NCBI GenBank assembly: GCA_003645395.1
Contig: QNFC01000025.1
Location: 1-13,029, forward strand
DNA length: 13,029 bases
Direction of reading: 5' to 3'
Source: Gammaproteobacteria bacterium
GTDB lineage: Bacteria; Pseudomonadota; Gammaproteobacteria; Immundisolibacterales; Immundisolibacteraceae
Part shown: in pieces, positions 6,009 through 13,029 of the stretch
Layout: the number at the start of each line of letters is the position of its first letter
How positions within the stretch are numbered: the stretch's first letter is position 1
The notes under the pieces: model-generated
Told to the model about the DNA's origin: nothing
Seen by the model: the letters and a program-made list of their open reading frames with translations, nothing else
Databases searched by the model: none
Made by a program: the position numbers and the translations under genes

Positions 6009-9000
6009 AAAATTGACGAATTCTGCGGGCTACCTGGCCCGTTTGTTTATTAATTCTCGGTTGACGCTGCTGTTTGTGCTCGGCTTGACGCTGTTTGGCG
6101 TACTTGCCCTGTTATTGACCCCGCGAGAGGAGAACCCCCAGATCGTCGTGCCCGGTGTCGTGGTGAGTATTGCGCTGCCCGGAGCGTCGGTGGAGGAGGT
6201 TGAGGGACTGCTGGTGATTCCGCTAGAAGGGATTCTCAGTGAAATGTCTGACGTCAAACACACTTACGCCGTGTCTGAGTATGGTCGCGGATCGGTACAG
6301 GTCGAGTTTGATGTCGGCGTGCCCCAGGAGACGGCCCTGATTCGGGTCTATGACAAGGTTCAGCAAAATACCCACCGCTTGCCCCCTGGTGCGGGTTTAC
6401 CCGGGGTGTTGCCCGTGGTGGTTGATGATGTTCCGGTGGTGGCGGTGACCTTGAGTTCTGCCGAATACAATGACTATGCATTAAAACGCATTGCTGACCG
6501 CATGGCCGTGCGGCTACGGAGCCTGCCAGATGTGTCGGTGGTGAGCGTGGTGGGTGGGCGTGACCGCGAGCTGCGAGTGGAATTTGACCCCGAGCGGATG
6601 CAGGCGTTTGGCATCAGCATGGATCAGGGGCTGGCACTGTTAGCAGCGAGCAACCTTGCCGGCGTCGTCGGCACCGCAGTCGATAATGGTGTGCGTTCAC
6701 AGGTGTATGTCGATGGGCAGCTTCGGTCGATCGCAGACGTGCGGCGGTTAGTGGTGGGGAGGCATCAGGACCGACCGATTTACCTTGAAGACATCGCCGA
6801 TGTGGTCGATGGTCCGCAGCAGGAGCGTTCTCACCTGACGCGCTTTTCTCTGGGGCCGGCGCATCCAGATTATCAAGGCGGGGCCTATCGAGAGGTGTCC
6901 GCGGTAACCCTCGCGATTGCCAAAAAGCGCGGCACCAATGCAGTACGGGTAGCTGATCAGGTTCTCGACCGAGTAGCGCGCATGCAGCAGCGTATGGCCC
7001 CCCGCGAGGTGCGTTTCGATGTCACCCGCAACGATGGCGAAAAGGCCGACAAGGCGGTCAATCGGCTGGTGATACAGCTCGGTATTTCGTTGCTGTCGGT
7101 GAGTCTGGTGTTGGCGATATTTTTGGGTCTGCGCGAGGCGGCAATCGTTACCTTGCTGGTGCCACTGGCCTTTTTTGCCACTTTGATAGTGGATTATTTC
7201 GTCGGTATCAGCATCAACCGGGTAACCCTGTTTGGCCTGATTTTGTCTATCGGCATGCTGGTCGATGCCGGAATAGTGGTGGTAGAGAACATTCACCGCC
7301 ATTTTAATGAGTCGCCGGACAGCGATCTCACCGAGACAGCTGTTGAAGCGACGCGGGAGGTCGGCAATCCGACGAATCTGGCTACGCTGGCGATCATGGC
7401 CGTATTCAGCAGCATGATTGTTGTTACCGGTATGGCTGGCGAATATTTCTTTCCGATTACGGTGGATGTGCCGGTGGCCATTTTTTCGTCGCTGGTGGTG
7501 GCCTATATCGTTGGCCCCTGGGCAGCGGTGCGGCTGATTCGTCCGGCGAAACAGAGCCATGCTGCGGCTAAGCGAGACGCCTGGGTGTTTAAACGCTACC
7601 GCTACCACCTTGGCCGACTATTAGACAGCTCAAAACTGCGGCGTAAATTTGTTCTTATCCTGACCCTGATGCTTATCCTGACCCTGCTCATGCCAGTCTG
7701 GCAGTTTCTGCGCCCGCAGGGGGTAGCCGGGCCGCTGTCGGCAGGGGGGGTTGCTCTGACCTTTTTGCCCAAGGATGACCAGAACACGTTGAACATCACC
7801 ATTGATATGCCGGAAAACAGCGTGGTTGAGCAGACCGACCGCCTGGCCAGAGCGATAGGTAAAATACTCGATCAGGAGCCATTAGTAGAAAGCTACCTGA
7901 CCACCCTGGGCATTCCTGGTGTGGTTGACCTGCCCGGTCTGTTGCGTGGCAACCTGACCCGGAATGAGGAGTATTTTGGCGAGATTCGCGTCAACCTGCT
8001 GCCGAAGGAGCGTCGACTGGAATCTTCCATCGGCCTGGTGAGCCGGCTGCGTGAAAAGATAACTGTGGTGCAGGCCGGGTTCCCCGGCAGTGTGATTCAT
8101 CTGGTAGAAAACCCGCCAGGACCGCCCAGCCGGGCCATGGTGCTGGCGGAAATATATAGTAATGAACCGACCACTCATCGGCAGTTGGCGGCGCAGGTAA
8201 AAGAGCAAGTTGAACAGACCTGGGGCATGGTTGAGGTGTTCGACAGTGACCCGGTGACAACAACCCGCTATCGCGTGGTCGTGGACCAGGAAAAAGCCGC
8301 CCTGTCGGGTGTCGCAGCGGCGCAGGTGCAGCAGGCATTAACCATTCTTTTCGATGGTCAGATAGTCGGCAGTATTCATGTGGCGGGGGAGTTAAATGTG
8401 GTGCCGCTGCGAGTAATGGTGCCGCGTCGGCTGCGATTACAACCAGACCAGCTCGATCGGGTCTACCTGAGCAATAATGACGGCAAGCGAGTGCCGCTTA
8501 CCGAGGTGACGCGGATAGTCGTTGAACCCGAAACAGCGCCGATTCAACGTAAAGATAATGAACGGGTGATTTATGTTGGTGGCGAGCAGCTTGCTGCGAC
8601 CTCGTTTAATGCCGTGCTTGATCTGGACGAGCGGCTGCGCGAGCAATTTGCTGAGCAGGGCATTAACCTGCCCACCAGCAACCTGAGTCTGTGGGAAAGC
8701 GCGCCGGATACCGTCAATGGGCCACAAATATTGTGGGCTGGAGAGGTGCGGATGATGCTTGATGCCTATCGGGAGATGGGCCTGGCAGTAGTGCTGGCGG
8801 TGACCTTTGTTTATTTAATTCTGGTCGGTTACTACCAGTCGTTCACCATTCCGCTGATCGCCATGGCGGCGATTCCGCTGGGGCTAATTGGTGTGTTTCC
8901 AGGCCATTGGGTGATGGGTGTCCCGTTTTCCGGTGCATCCATTATTGGCATTATTGCCCTGGCCGGAGTAGTGGTGCGCTCATCGCTGTTGATTATCGAT

Positions 9001-9270
9001 TTTGCCGGCGAAAAAATTGCGGCTGGTGTTGATTTGCGCACGGCGGTTATCGAGGGCGCAACCTTGAGACTCCGGCCGATATTTTTGACTGCGGTGACCG
9101 TGTTGCTCGGGTCGCTGGTGATGCTGCTTGATCCGGTATTTAACGGCCTTGCAGTGAGTCTGATTTTTGGTACTTTGGTCTCAACCGTGCTCACGGTGCT
9201 GGTTATTCCGATGATCGTTTATCGGGTTGCTCGGTCGAAAGCGGCTCGGGGGCTTGAATTTCTTGGCTGA
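6001..9270 (+). CDS. RND efflux permease, subgroup with VDAG / VVRSS proton-relay variants
   Basis: This 1,089-residue inner-membrane protein is an RND-family exporter driven by proton influx. It shows the twofold RND layout: TM1 (about 20-40), a first large periplasmic loop (about 41-355), TM2-TM6 (about 357-515), a cytoplasmic linker, TM7 (about 550-570), a second loop (about 575-920) and TM8-TM12 (about 925-1075). After TM1 comes TPREENPQI (40-48), typical of a subgroup distinct from AcrB. In TM4 the usual Asp-Asp pair reads VDAG: Asp422 is kept and the second position is Ala423. In TM10 the usual Lys is Arg993 (VVRSSLLIIDF, 991-1001). The ATG at 6001 overlaps the adaptor stop by eight bases; the frame stays open 72 bases further upstream but no better start is seen. 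TM7 contains a duplicated LILTL. No outer-membrane channel gene follows; the next gene is convergent, 17 bp away. Substrates are unknown. Confidence 0.94.
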   Translation: MSEKLTNSAGYLARLFINSRLTLLFVLGLTLFGVLALLLTPREENPQIVVPGVVVSIALPGASVEEVEGLLVIPLEGILSEMSDVKHTYAVSEYGRGSVQVEFDVGVPQETALIRVYDKVQQNTHRLPPGAGLPGVLPVVVDDVPVVAVTLSSAEYNDYALKRIADRMAVRLRSLPDVSVVSVVGGRDRELRVEFDPERMQAFGISMDQGLALLAASNLAGVVGTAVDNGVRSQVYVDGQLRSIADVRRLVVGRHQDRPIYLEDIADVVDGPQQERSHLTRFSLGPAHPDYQGGAYREVSAVTLAIAKKRGTNAVRVADQVLDRVARMQQRMAPREVRFDVTRNDGEKADKAVNRLVIQLGISLLSVSLVLAIFLGLREAAIVTLLVPLAFFATLIVDYFVGISINRVTLFGLILSIGMLVDAGIVVVENIHRHFNESPDSDLTETAVEATREVGNPTNLATLAIMAVFSSMIVVTGMAGEYFFPITVDVPVAIFSSLVVAYIVGPWAAVRLIRPAKQSHAAAKRDAWVFKRYRYHLGRLLDSSKLRRKFVLILTLMLILTLLMPVWQFLRPQGVAGPLSAGGVALTFLPKDDQNTLNITIDMPENSVVEQTDRLARAIGKILDQEPLVESYLTTLGIPGVVDLPGLLRGNLTRNEEYFGEIRVNLLPKERRLESSIGLVSRLREKITVVQAGFPGSVIHLVENPPGPPSRAMVLAEIYSNEPTTHRQLAAQVKEQVEQTWGMVEVFDSDPVTTTRYRVVVDQEKAALSGVAAAQVQQALTILFDGQIVGSIHVAGELNVVPLRVMVPRRLRLQPDQLDRVYLSNNDGKRVPLTEVTRIVVEPETAPIQRKDNERVIYVGGEQLAATSFNAVLDLDERLREQFAEQGINLPTSNLSLWESAPDTVNGPQILWAGEVRMMLDAYREMGLAVVLAVTFVYLILVGYYQSFTIPLIAMAAIPLGLIGVFPGHWVMGVPFSGASIIGIIALAGVVVRSSLLIIDFAGEKIAAGVDLRTAVIEGATLRLRPIFLTAVTVLLGSLVMLLDPVFNGLAVSLIFGTLVSTVLTVLVIPMIVYRVARSKAARGLEFLG
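7654..7686 (+). repeat. In-frame 15-bp direct repeat within the RND permease
   Basis: CTTATCCTGACCCTG occurs at 7654-7668 and again at 7672-7686, a period of 18 bases or six codons. It encodes LILTL twice (residues 552-556 and 558-562) in the membrane helix that opens the second half of the permease. It looks like a small in-frame duplication tolerated in a hydrophobic helix. Confidence 0.85.
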
Positions 9271-9287
9271 GGTATTACCCCGTCACG

Positions 9288-12200
9288 CTACTCCTGTGTT
9301 CCCGCAATAACCGGCGGCGTCTGCCTTGACTGATCATGGCGCGTCTGATTACGCTGCAGACCGTGCTCAATCACTGAGTAGGCTGCAGGGATCACCGCCA
9401 GGGTCATCAGCGTTGAGCTGAGCATGCCGGCGATAATGGTCACCGCCATCGGACCGTTGGCCTCTGCGCCGGTGCCGTAACCCAGTGCTGCCGGCAGCAT
9501 CGCCAGAATGATGGTCAACGAGGTCATCAGCACCGGCCGCAGGCGAATCGGACAGGCCTTTAACAGGGCCTCATCGATTGGCATGCCGTTGCGCCGATAT
9601 TGATTGGTCATATCCACCAGCAGAATCGAATTTTTCGCCACCAGCCCGACCAGCAATATCATGCCGATCATCGAATAGATGTTGATGGTCATGCCCATTA
9701 TCCAGAGGCCAAACAGCCCACCGACCACGGCGAGCGGCTGAGCGAGCATGATAATTAACGGCTGTAGTAGCGAATTAAACTGACTGGCCAGCACCATATA
9801 AAGCAGCAGCAGCGCGAGCGCAAAGGTGCCAGCCATGATTGACGAGGTCTCCAGGTAATCTTTGGAGATTCTCACAAAAACCACCTCGTAACCGGGGGGC
9901 ATGTCTACCGCCGCTGCCTGTACATTAGCAATCGCCTCCCCCAACGGCACTTTGGGCTCGGAATAGAAATTAGCCGAGTATTGCAGGTCATAGCGGGAGA
10001 TCACCGCCGGGCCGAGTGATTCGTCAAAGGTAGCGATGGTATCCGCGCGAACGGTAGCCCCGCTGCGGGAGCGGAAATAGATTTTACGCAGGTCTTCCGG
10101 CCGCTCGAACTGACCACCGCGAGCTTTGATACGTACGTCGTAGCGTTCACCGTCGCCGGGGTCGTCGTTGTAATAAGCCACGTCAAGCCCGCCCATGAGC
10201 ATGTTTACCGCCTGGGAAACCTGAGCACTGCTAATCCCCAGGCTGTGGGCGCGCACGCGGTCAATATCGAGGGTTAACTGGGGTAAATCTAGTTGTAGAT
10301 CAAGATCGACTCGGCCTAAATCCGGGTGCTCGTTGGTGAGTCGGGTTTGTAGCTGTTTGCTGATCTCAGCAACCTTTTCAAGGTTGGTGCCACGGACGAT
10401 AAATTGCAGAGGCTCTCCGCGAGCGCCAGGCATCGCCGGCACCCGACCAGCAAACCCGAGCATGCCAGGAATGGTCGAGAGCTCGGCCTGCATGGCACGG
10501 ATTAATTCAACCTGGCTACGGCTGCGCTCCTCGGGGGGGATCAGCCGGACGAACACCATGCCGCGGCTGACATTACCGGTGGGCCCGACGCCGATGGCAG
10601 CCCAGAAATCCAGCACCTCCTCCTGGTCACCAAGAATTTCTTCGATCTTCTGCATGCGTCTATCGGTGTAGTCGAGGCTGGAACCCAGCGGAGTTTTGAA
10701 AAACACCAGAAACCCGCTTTCGTCCAGATCCGGTTCAAAGGTTTTGCCAATGTCACCAAATAGAAAGGAGCTGGGCAAAATTGCCAGCACCGTAATTATC
10801 AACACGATCAGGCGGTGGGTGAGCACCCACCCCAGCAGGCGCTCGTACTGGTTTTGCATGCGATCAAAAAAACCGAGTATGGCGGTGCCAATTGCGCCGT
10901 GGTGTTCGTCGGCCACCAGCAAGCGCGAACAGAGCATTGGCGTCAGGGTCACCGCCACCAGCAATGATGCCAGCACGCCGACGGTGACGACGATCGCGAA
11001 CGAGTTAAAAAACATGCCGACAATACCTTTCATAAACACCACCGGGCCAAATATCGACACCAGCGAAAAGGTGGCGGCAACAATAGCGAAATAGACCTCG
11101 GTCGTGCCGTTGGCGGCGGCGGTCATGGGATCCGGATCGATCTCTTTCAGATGTCGGTGAATGTTCTCCAGCACGACAATAGCATCGTCCACCACTACCC
11201 CGATCAACAGCAGCAAGGCGAGCATGGTCATCATGTTTAGCGTCAAGCCGGTGAAATAGATCAATGTAATCGCGGCCAGCAGCGATACGGGTATCGCCAG
11301 CGCCACAATCAGGGTGGCGCGAAAATTCAGCAGGAACAGGAACACTACTGCAGCGGCCAGAAAGGCACCGAGGTAGATGTGCTCAGTCAGCGCTTCGATA
11401 GACCGTTCGATAAAGGTGGCGTCGTTCCATGAAACCGATAACGTCAGTCCCGGCGGCAGGTTAGGAATCAGCTGCTCGCTCATGCGCGCTTTAACCGCGT
11501 CGGAAATCGCCACCGTATTGGCGTTACTGATTTTTACAATGCCCAGGCCGATGGACTGGCGCCGTTGGTAGCGCGCTAGCGTGCGTCTGTCCTGGGCGCC
11601 GCTGACCACGTCAGCCACGTCGCGCAGTAGAATCGGCAGCTGTTCGCGATAACCAACTATTAGCTCCTCCATTTCGCGAACGTCGTGGTATTCCTGATCG
11701 AGCTTGATCAGTAACTCCGTTTCCTGACCGACTAGAAACCCCCCAGGTAGCTGAAAGTGTTCGTTGCGTAGCGCGCCAATCAGGTCGCCACTGGTGACAT
11801 TGAGGGCAGCCATCCGCTTGAGGTCAATTTCGATACGGATATTACGATCATAACGACCACCGATCAGCACTTCGCCAACGCCATCGATAGTCTCGAGTTT
11901 TTTCTTCAGCACCGTGCGTGCGTAGCGACTGAGCTGGCTCGGGGTGCGGTCTCCATCGAGGTTTAACCACATCACCGGCTGCGCGCCGGTTTCCAGCTTG
12001 GCAATGACCGGAAAATCCGCATCGTCCGGCAGCCTGCGCAGGGCCTGGTTAACCTTTGCCTGCACTTCATTGAAACCAACATCGACATCTTTGCCGAGCT
12101 CGAAGATGACGATCACCATCGATATGCCGGTTCGAGATGAGGATTCAATACGACGAATGCCGGGAATGGCATTGACCGAGGTTTCGATGACGTTGGTAAC

Positions 12201-12392
12201 CGCTGAATCAATTACTTCGGGATTGGCGCCCTGCAGAGAGGTGAGCACGGTGACCGCCGGAAACTGAATTTGCGGATAACGATCGACGCCGATGCGCTGA
12301 TAACTTATCACGCCAAACAGGATGATCAGGGCGCTGATCATGCCTGCCAGTATGTGGCGTTTGATGGACATTTCGGGAATGGTCATCGCCAT
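9288..12392 (-). CDS. RND efflux permease, classic AcrB/HAE-1 type
   Basis: A 1,034-residue RND exporter in the standard AcrB length range. TM1 (about 12-32) is followed by IGVDRYPQIQFPAVTV (34-49), a typical HAE-1 entry. TM4 carries the complete proton-relay pair Asp402-Asp403 (VVDDAIVVLENIHRH, 400-414) and TM10 carries Lys920 (GLVAKNSILLVD, 916-927). The second periplasmic loop begins near FEPDLDESGFLV (552-563). The ATG at 12392-12390 has AGGAG (12400-12404 on the plus strand) seven bases before it; Met3 and Met8 are less likely alternatives. An adaptor gene lies 63 bp upstream in the same direction, forming an operon. The C-terminus is polar (about 1013-1034). It is different from the plus-strand permease in motif pattern, so the two are not recent duplicates. 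Likely exports hydrophobic compounds; cargo unknown. Confidence 0.95.
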   Translation of the reverse strand: MAMTIPEMSIKRHILAGMISALIILFGVISYQRIGVDRYPQIQFPAVTVLTSLQGANPEVIDSAVTNVIETSVNAIPGIRRIESSSRTGISMVIVIFELGKDVDVGFNEVQAKVNQALRRLPDDADFPVIAKLETGAQPVMWLNLDGDRTPSQLSRYARTVLKKKLETIDGVGEVLIGGRYDRNIRIEIDLKRMAALNVTSGDLIGALRNEHFQLPGGFLVGQETELLIKLDQEYHDVREMEELIVGYREQLPILLRDVADVVSGAQDRRTLARYQRRQSIGLGIVKISNANTVAISDAVKARMSEQLIPNLPPGLTLSVSWNDATFIERSIEALTEHIYLGAFLAAAVVFLFLLNFRATLIVALAIPVSLLAAITLIYFTGLTLNMMTMLALLLLIGVVVDDAIVVLENIHRHLKEIDPDPMTAAANGTTEVYFAIVAATFSLVSIFGPVVFMKGIVGMFFNSFAIVVTVGVLASLLVAVTLTPMLCSRLLVADEHHGAIGTAILGFFDRMQNQYERLLGWVLTHRLIVLIITVLAILPSSFLFGDIGKTFEPDLDESGFLVFFKTPLGSSLDYTDRRMQKIEEILGDQEEVLDFWAAIGVGPTGNVSRGMVFVRLIPPEERSRSQVELIRAMQAELSTIPGMLGFAGRVPAMPGARGEPLQFIVRGTNLEKVAEISKQLQTRLTNEHPDLGRVDLDLQLDLPQLTLDIDRVRAHSLGISSAQVSQAVNMLMGGLDVAYYNDDPGDGERYDVRIKARGGQFERPEDLRKIYFRSRSGATVRADTIATFDESLGPAVISRYDLQYSANFYSEPKVPLGEAIANVQAAAVDMPPGYEVVFVRISKDYLETSSIMAGTFALALLLLYMVLASQFNSLLQPLIIMLAQPLAVVGGLFGLWIMGMTINIYSMIGMILLVGLVAKNSILLVDMTNQYRRNGMPIDEALLKACPIRLRPVLMTSLTIILAMLPAALGYGTGAEANGPMAVTIIAGMLSSTLMTLAVIPAAYSVIEHGLQRNQTRHDQSRQTPPVIAGTQE

Positions 12393-12455
12393 GGCTGATC
12401 TCCTGCTAGAAATTATTGCGGTGGGGTTTCCGAGTCTGTTCAGTTATTCCTGTGG

Positions 12456-13029
12456 TCAGTTCGCCGGGACGGCTTCGGTTAGTGGCGCTGGTTTGACCGC
12501 CGCACCATCAGAAAGGTAGGCAGCGCCGTCAACAGCAATGGTTTCGCCGCCATTGAGCCCGTCCAGAATTTCCACCTTGCCGGTTAGGTATTCACCCACT
12601 TTGACTATTCGCTGGTGGGCAACGCCCTCGGTAATGACGTAGACGACCCGGCCGGCGGGGCGCAAAGCCAGCGCGATTTTGGGCACGACAACGCTGGTGC
12701 GGGTGGTCAGCACGACGGTGCCATTAACGCTGGTACCCGGGTACCAGTCGCCGGGGTTTTCGATGTCAATGATGACTTCACCGGCGCGGCTGGTCGGCTC
12801 CACCATGGGCCGCAGTGCGGTGATCGCGCCCTCGACGGTACTCCCGGCGGATGCCGGCGTATCTAACCGAACTACCTGGCCGGGGTGGAGTTGCTGCACA
12901 ACGGTTTCCGGGAAAGGCAGGTGAACACGCAGCTGCCGGGAATCCGAGATCTGAAACGCCGGGTCACCCTTTTTGACATAGCTGCCGACGGTAATTGATC
13001 GGTTCTGAATCTGACCGGTAACCGGCGCA
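12456..13029 (-). CDS. RND efflux periplasmic adaptor (membrane fusion protein), C-terminal part, truncated by window edge
   Basis: The reading frame is open through base 13029, so the start lies outside the window; about 191 codons are visible, ending with TGA at 12458-12456. The visible part begins in the second lipoyl half (APVTGQI, then VKKGDPAFQISD), followed by the beta-barrel (QLRVHLPFPETVVQQLHPGQ onward, with EGAITALRP and the WYPGTSVNG turn) and the membrane-proximal domain ending in KPAPLTEAVPAN. This order is that of HlyD/AcrA-type adaptors. A GTG at 12899 could be mistaken for a start, but the conserved barrel sequence continues upstream of it in frame. It lies 63 bp before the AcrB-type permease, on the same strand, and is its expected partner. 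Whether it is a lipoprotein or has a membrane helix cannot be seen. Confidence 0.93.
   Translation of the reverse strand, partial: APVTGQIQNRSITVGSYVKKGDPAFQISDSRQLRVHLPFPETVVQQLHPGQVVRLDTPASAGSTVEGAITALRPMVEPTSRAGEVIIDIENPGDWYPGTSVNGTVVLTTRTSVVVPKIALALRPAGRVVYVITEGVAHQRIVKVGEYLTGKVEILDGLNGGETIAVDGAAYLSDGAAVKPAPLTEAVPAN

Noticed and set aside
6748..7608. Long open frame (286 codons) on the minus strand inside the plus-strand RND permease
   Set aside because: Its product is rich in His, Arg and Gln with no recognisable domain, and the plus-strand frame encodes conserved RND motifs across the same bases. It is a shadow frame in a GC-rich gene.
7744..7750. G7 tract within the plus-strand permease (and a similar one at 10533-10539 in the other permease) as phase-variation sites
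   Set aside because: Both tracts are in frame and the genes are intact. Seven G inside GC-rich coding sequence is not unusual enough to claim switching.
9271..9287. Bidirectional terminator between the two convergent permeases
   Set aside because: The 17-bp gap and the flanking bases show no GC-rich hairpin with a T-tract on either strand.
12456..12899. Complete small gene starting at the GTG at 12899
   Set aside because: The same frame stays open to the window edge and encodes adaptor lipoyl and barrel sequence upstream of that GTG, so it is the 3' part of a larger gene.

Overview
The window (13,029 bases) reads as chromosomal DNA of a Gram-negative proteobacterium, most likely a gammaproteobacterium. 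It encodes lipoprotein-anchored and RND-type envelope machinery, a periplasmic PQQ-dependent dehydrogenase, and a QmcA/YbbJ-type SPFH-NfeD pair of the kind found in Escherichia coli. Assignment to a marine or hydrocarbon-using lineage is only a guess from the gene content. No phage, transposon, CRISPR, tRNA or rRNA sequence was recognised.

Left part (1-3977, all on the minus strand): the 5' end of a PQQ-dependent quinoprotein alcohol dehydrogenase (cut off by the window edge), an AMP-forming medium/long-chain acyl-CoA synthetase, and a qmcA-ybbJ membrane-quality-control pair. The 184-bp gap in front of the dehydrogenase is unusually structured: an interrupted palindrome over the stop codon of the acyl-CoA synthetase (821-843), a TetR-type palindrome (773-788) and a perfect 15-bp tandem duplication (677-706).

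Middle part (4222-9270, plus strand): a TetR-family regulator, a lipoprotein-type membrane fusion protein (MFP) and an RND permease form one overlapping operon. The regulator has a plausible sigma70 promoter immediately followed by a perfect 18-bp palindrome (4252-4269). Over 19 positions that palindrome is 17/19 identical to the one in front of the PQQ dehydrogenase. The main inference from the window is that one TetR repressor controls its own efflux operon and the alcohol dehydrogenase 3.5 kb away.

Right part (9288-13029, minus strand): a second, differently built RND permease of the classic AcrB/HAE-1 type and its MFP (cut off by the window edge). They run toward the first RND operon, with a 17-bp gap between the two stop codons. 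Neither pump has an outer-membrane channel gene inside the window.

Working model: a primary alcohol is oxidised in the periplasm by the PQQ enzyme, then activated as an acyl-CoA by the ligase after aldehyde oxidation encoded elsewhere. Toxic substrate or intermediates are exported by the TetR-controlled RND pump. The operator sharing is seen in the sequence; the substrate, the ligand of the regulator and the pump cargo are not.
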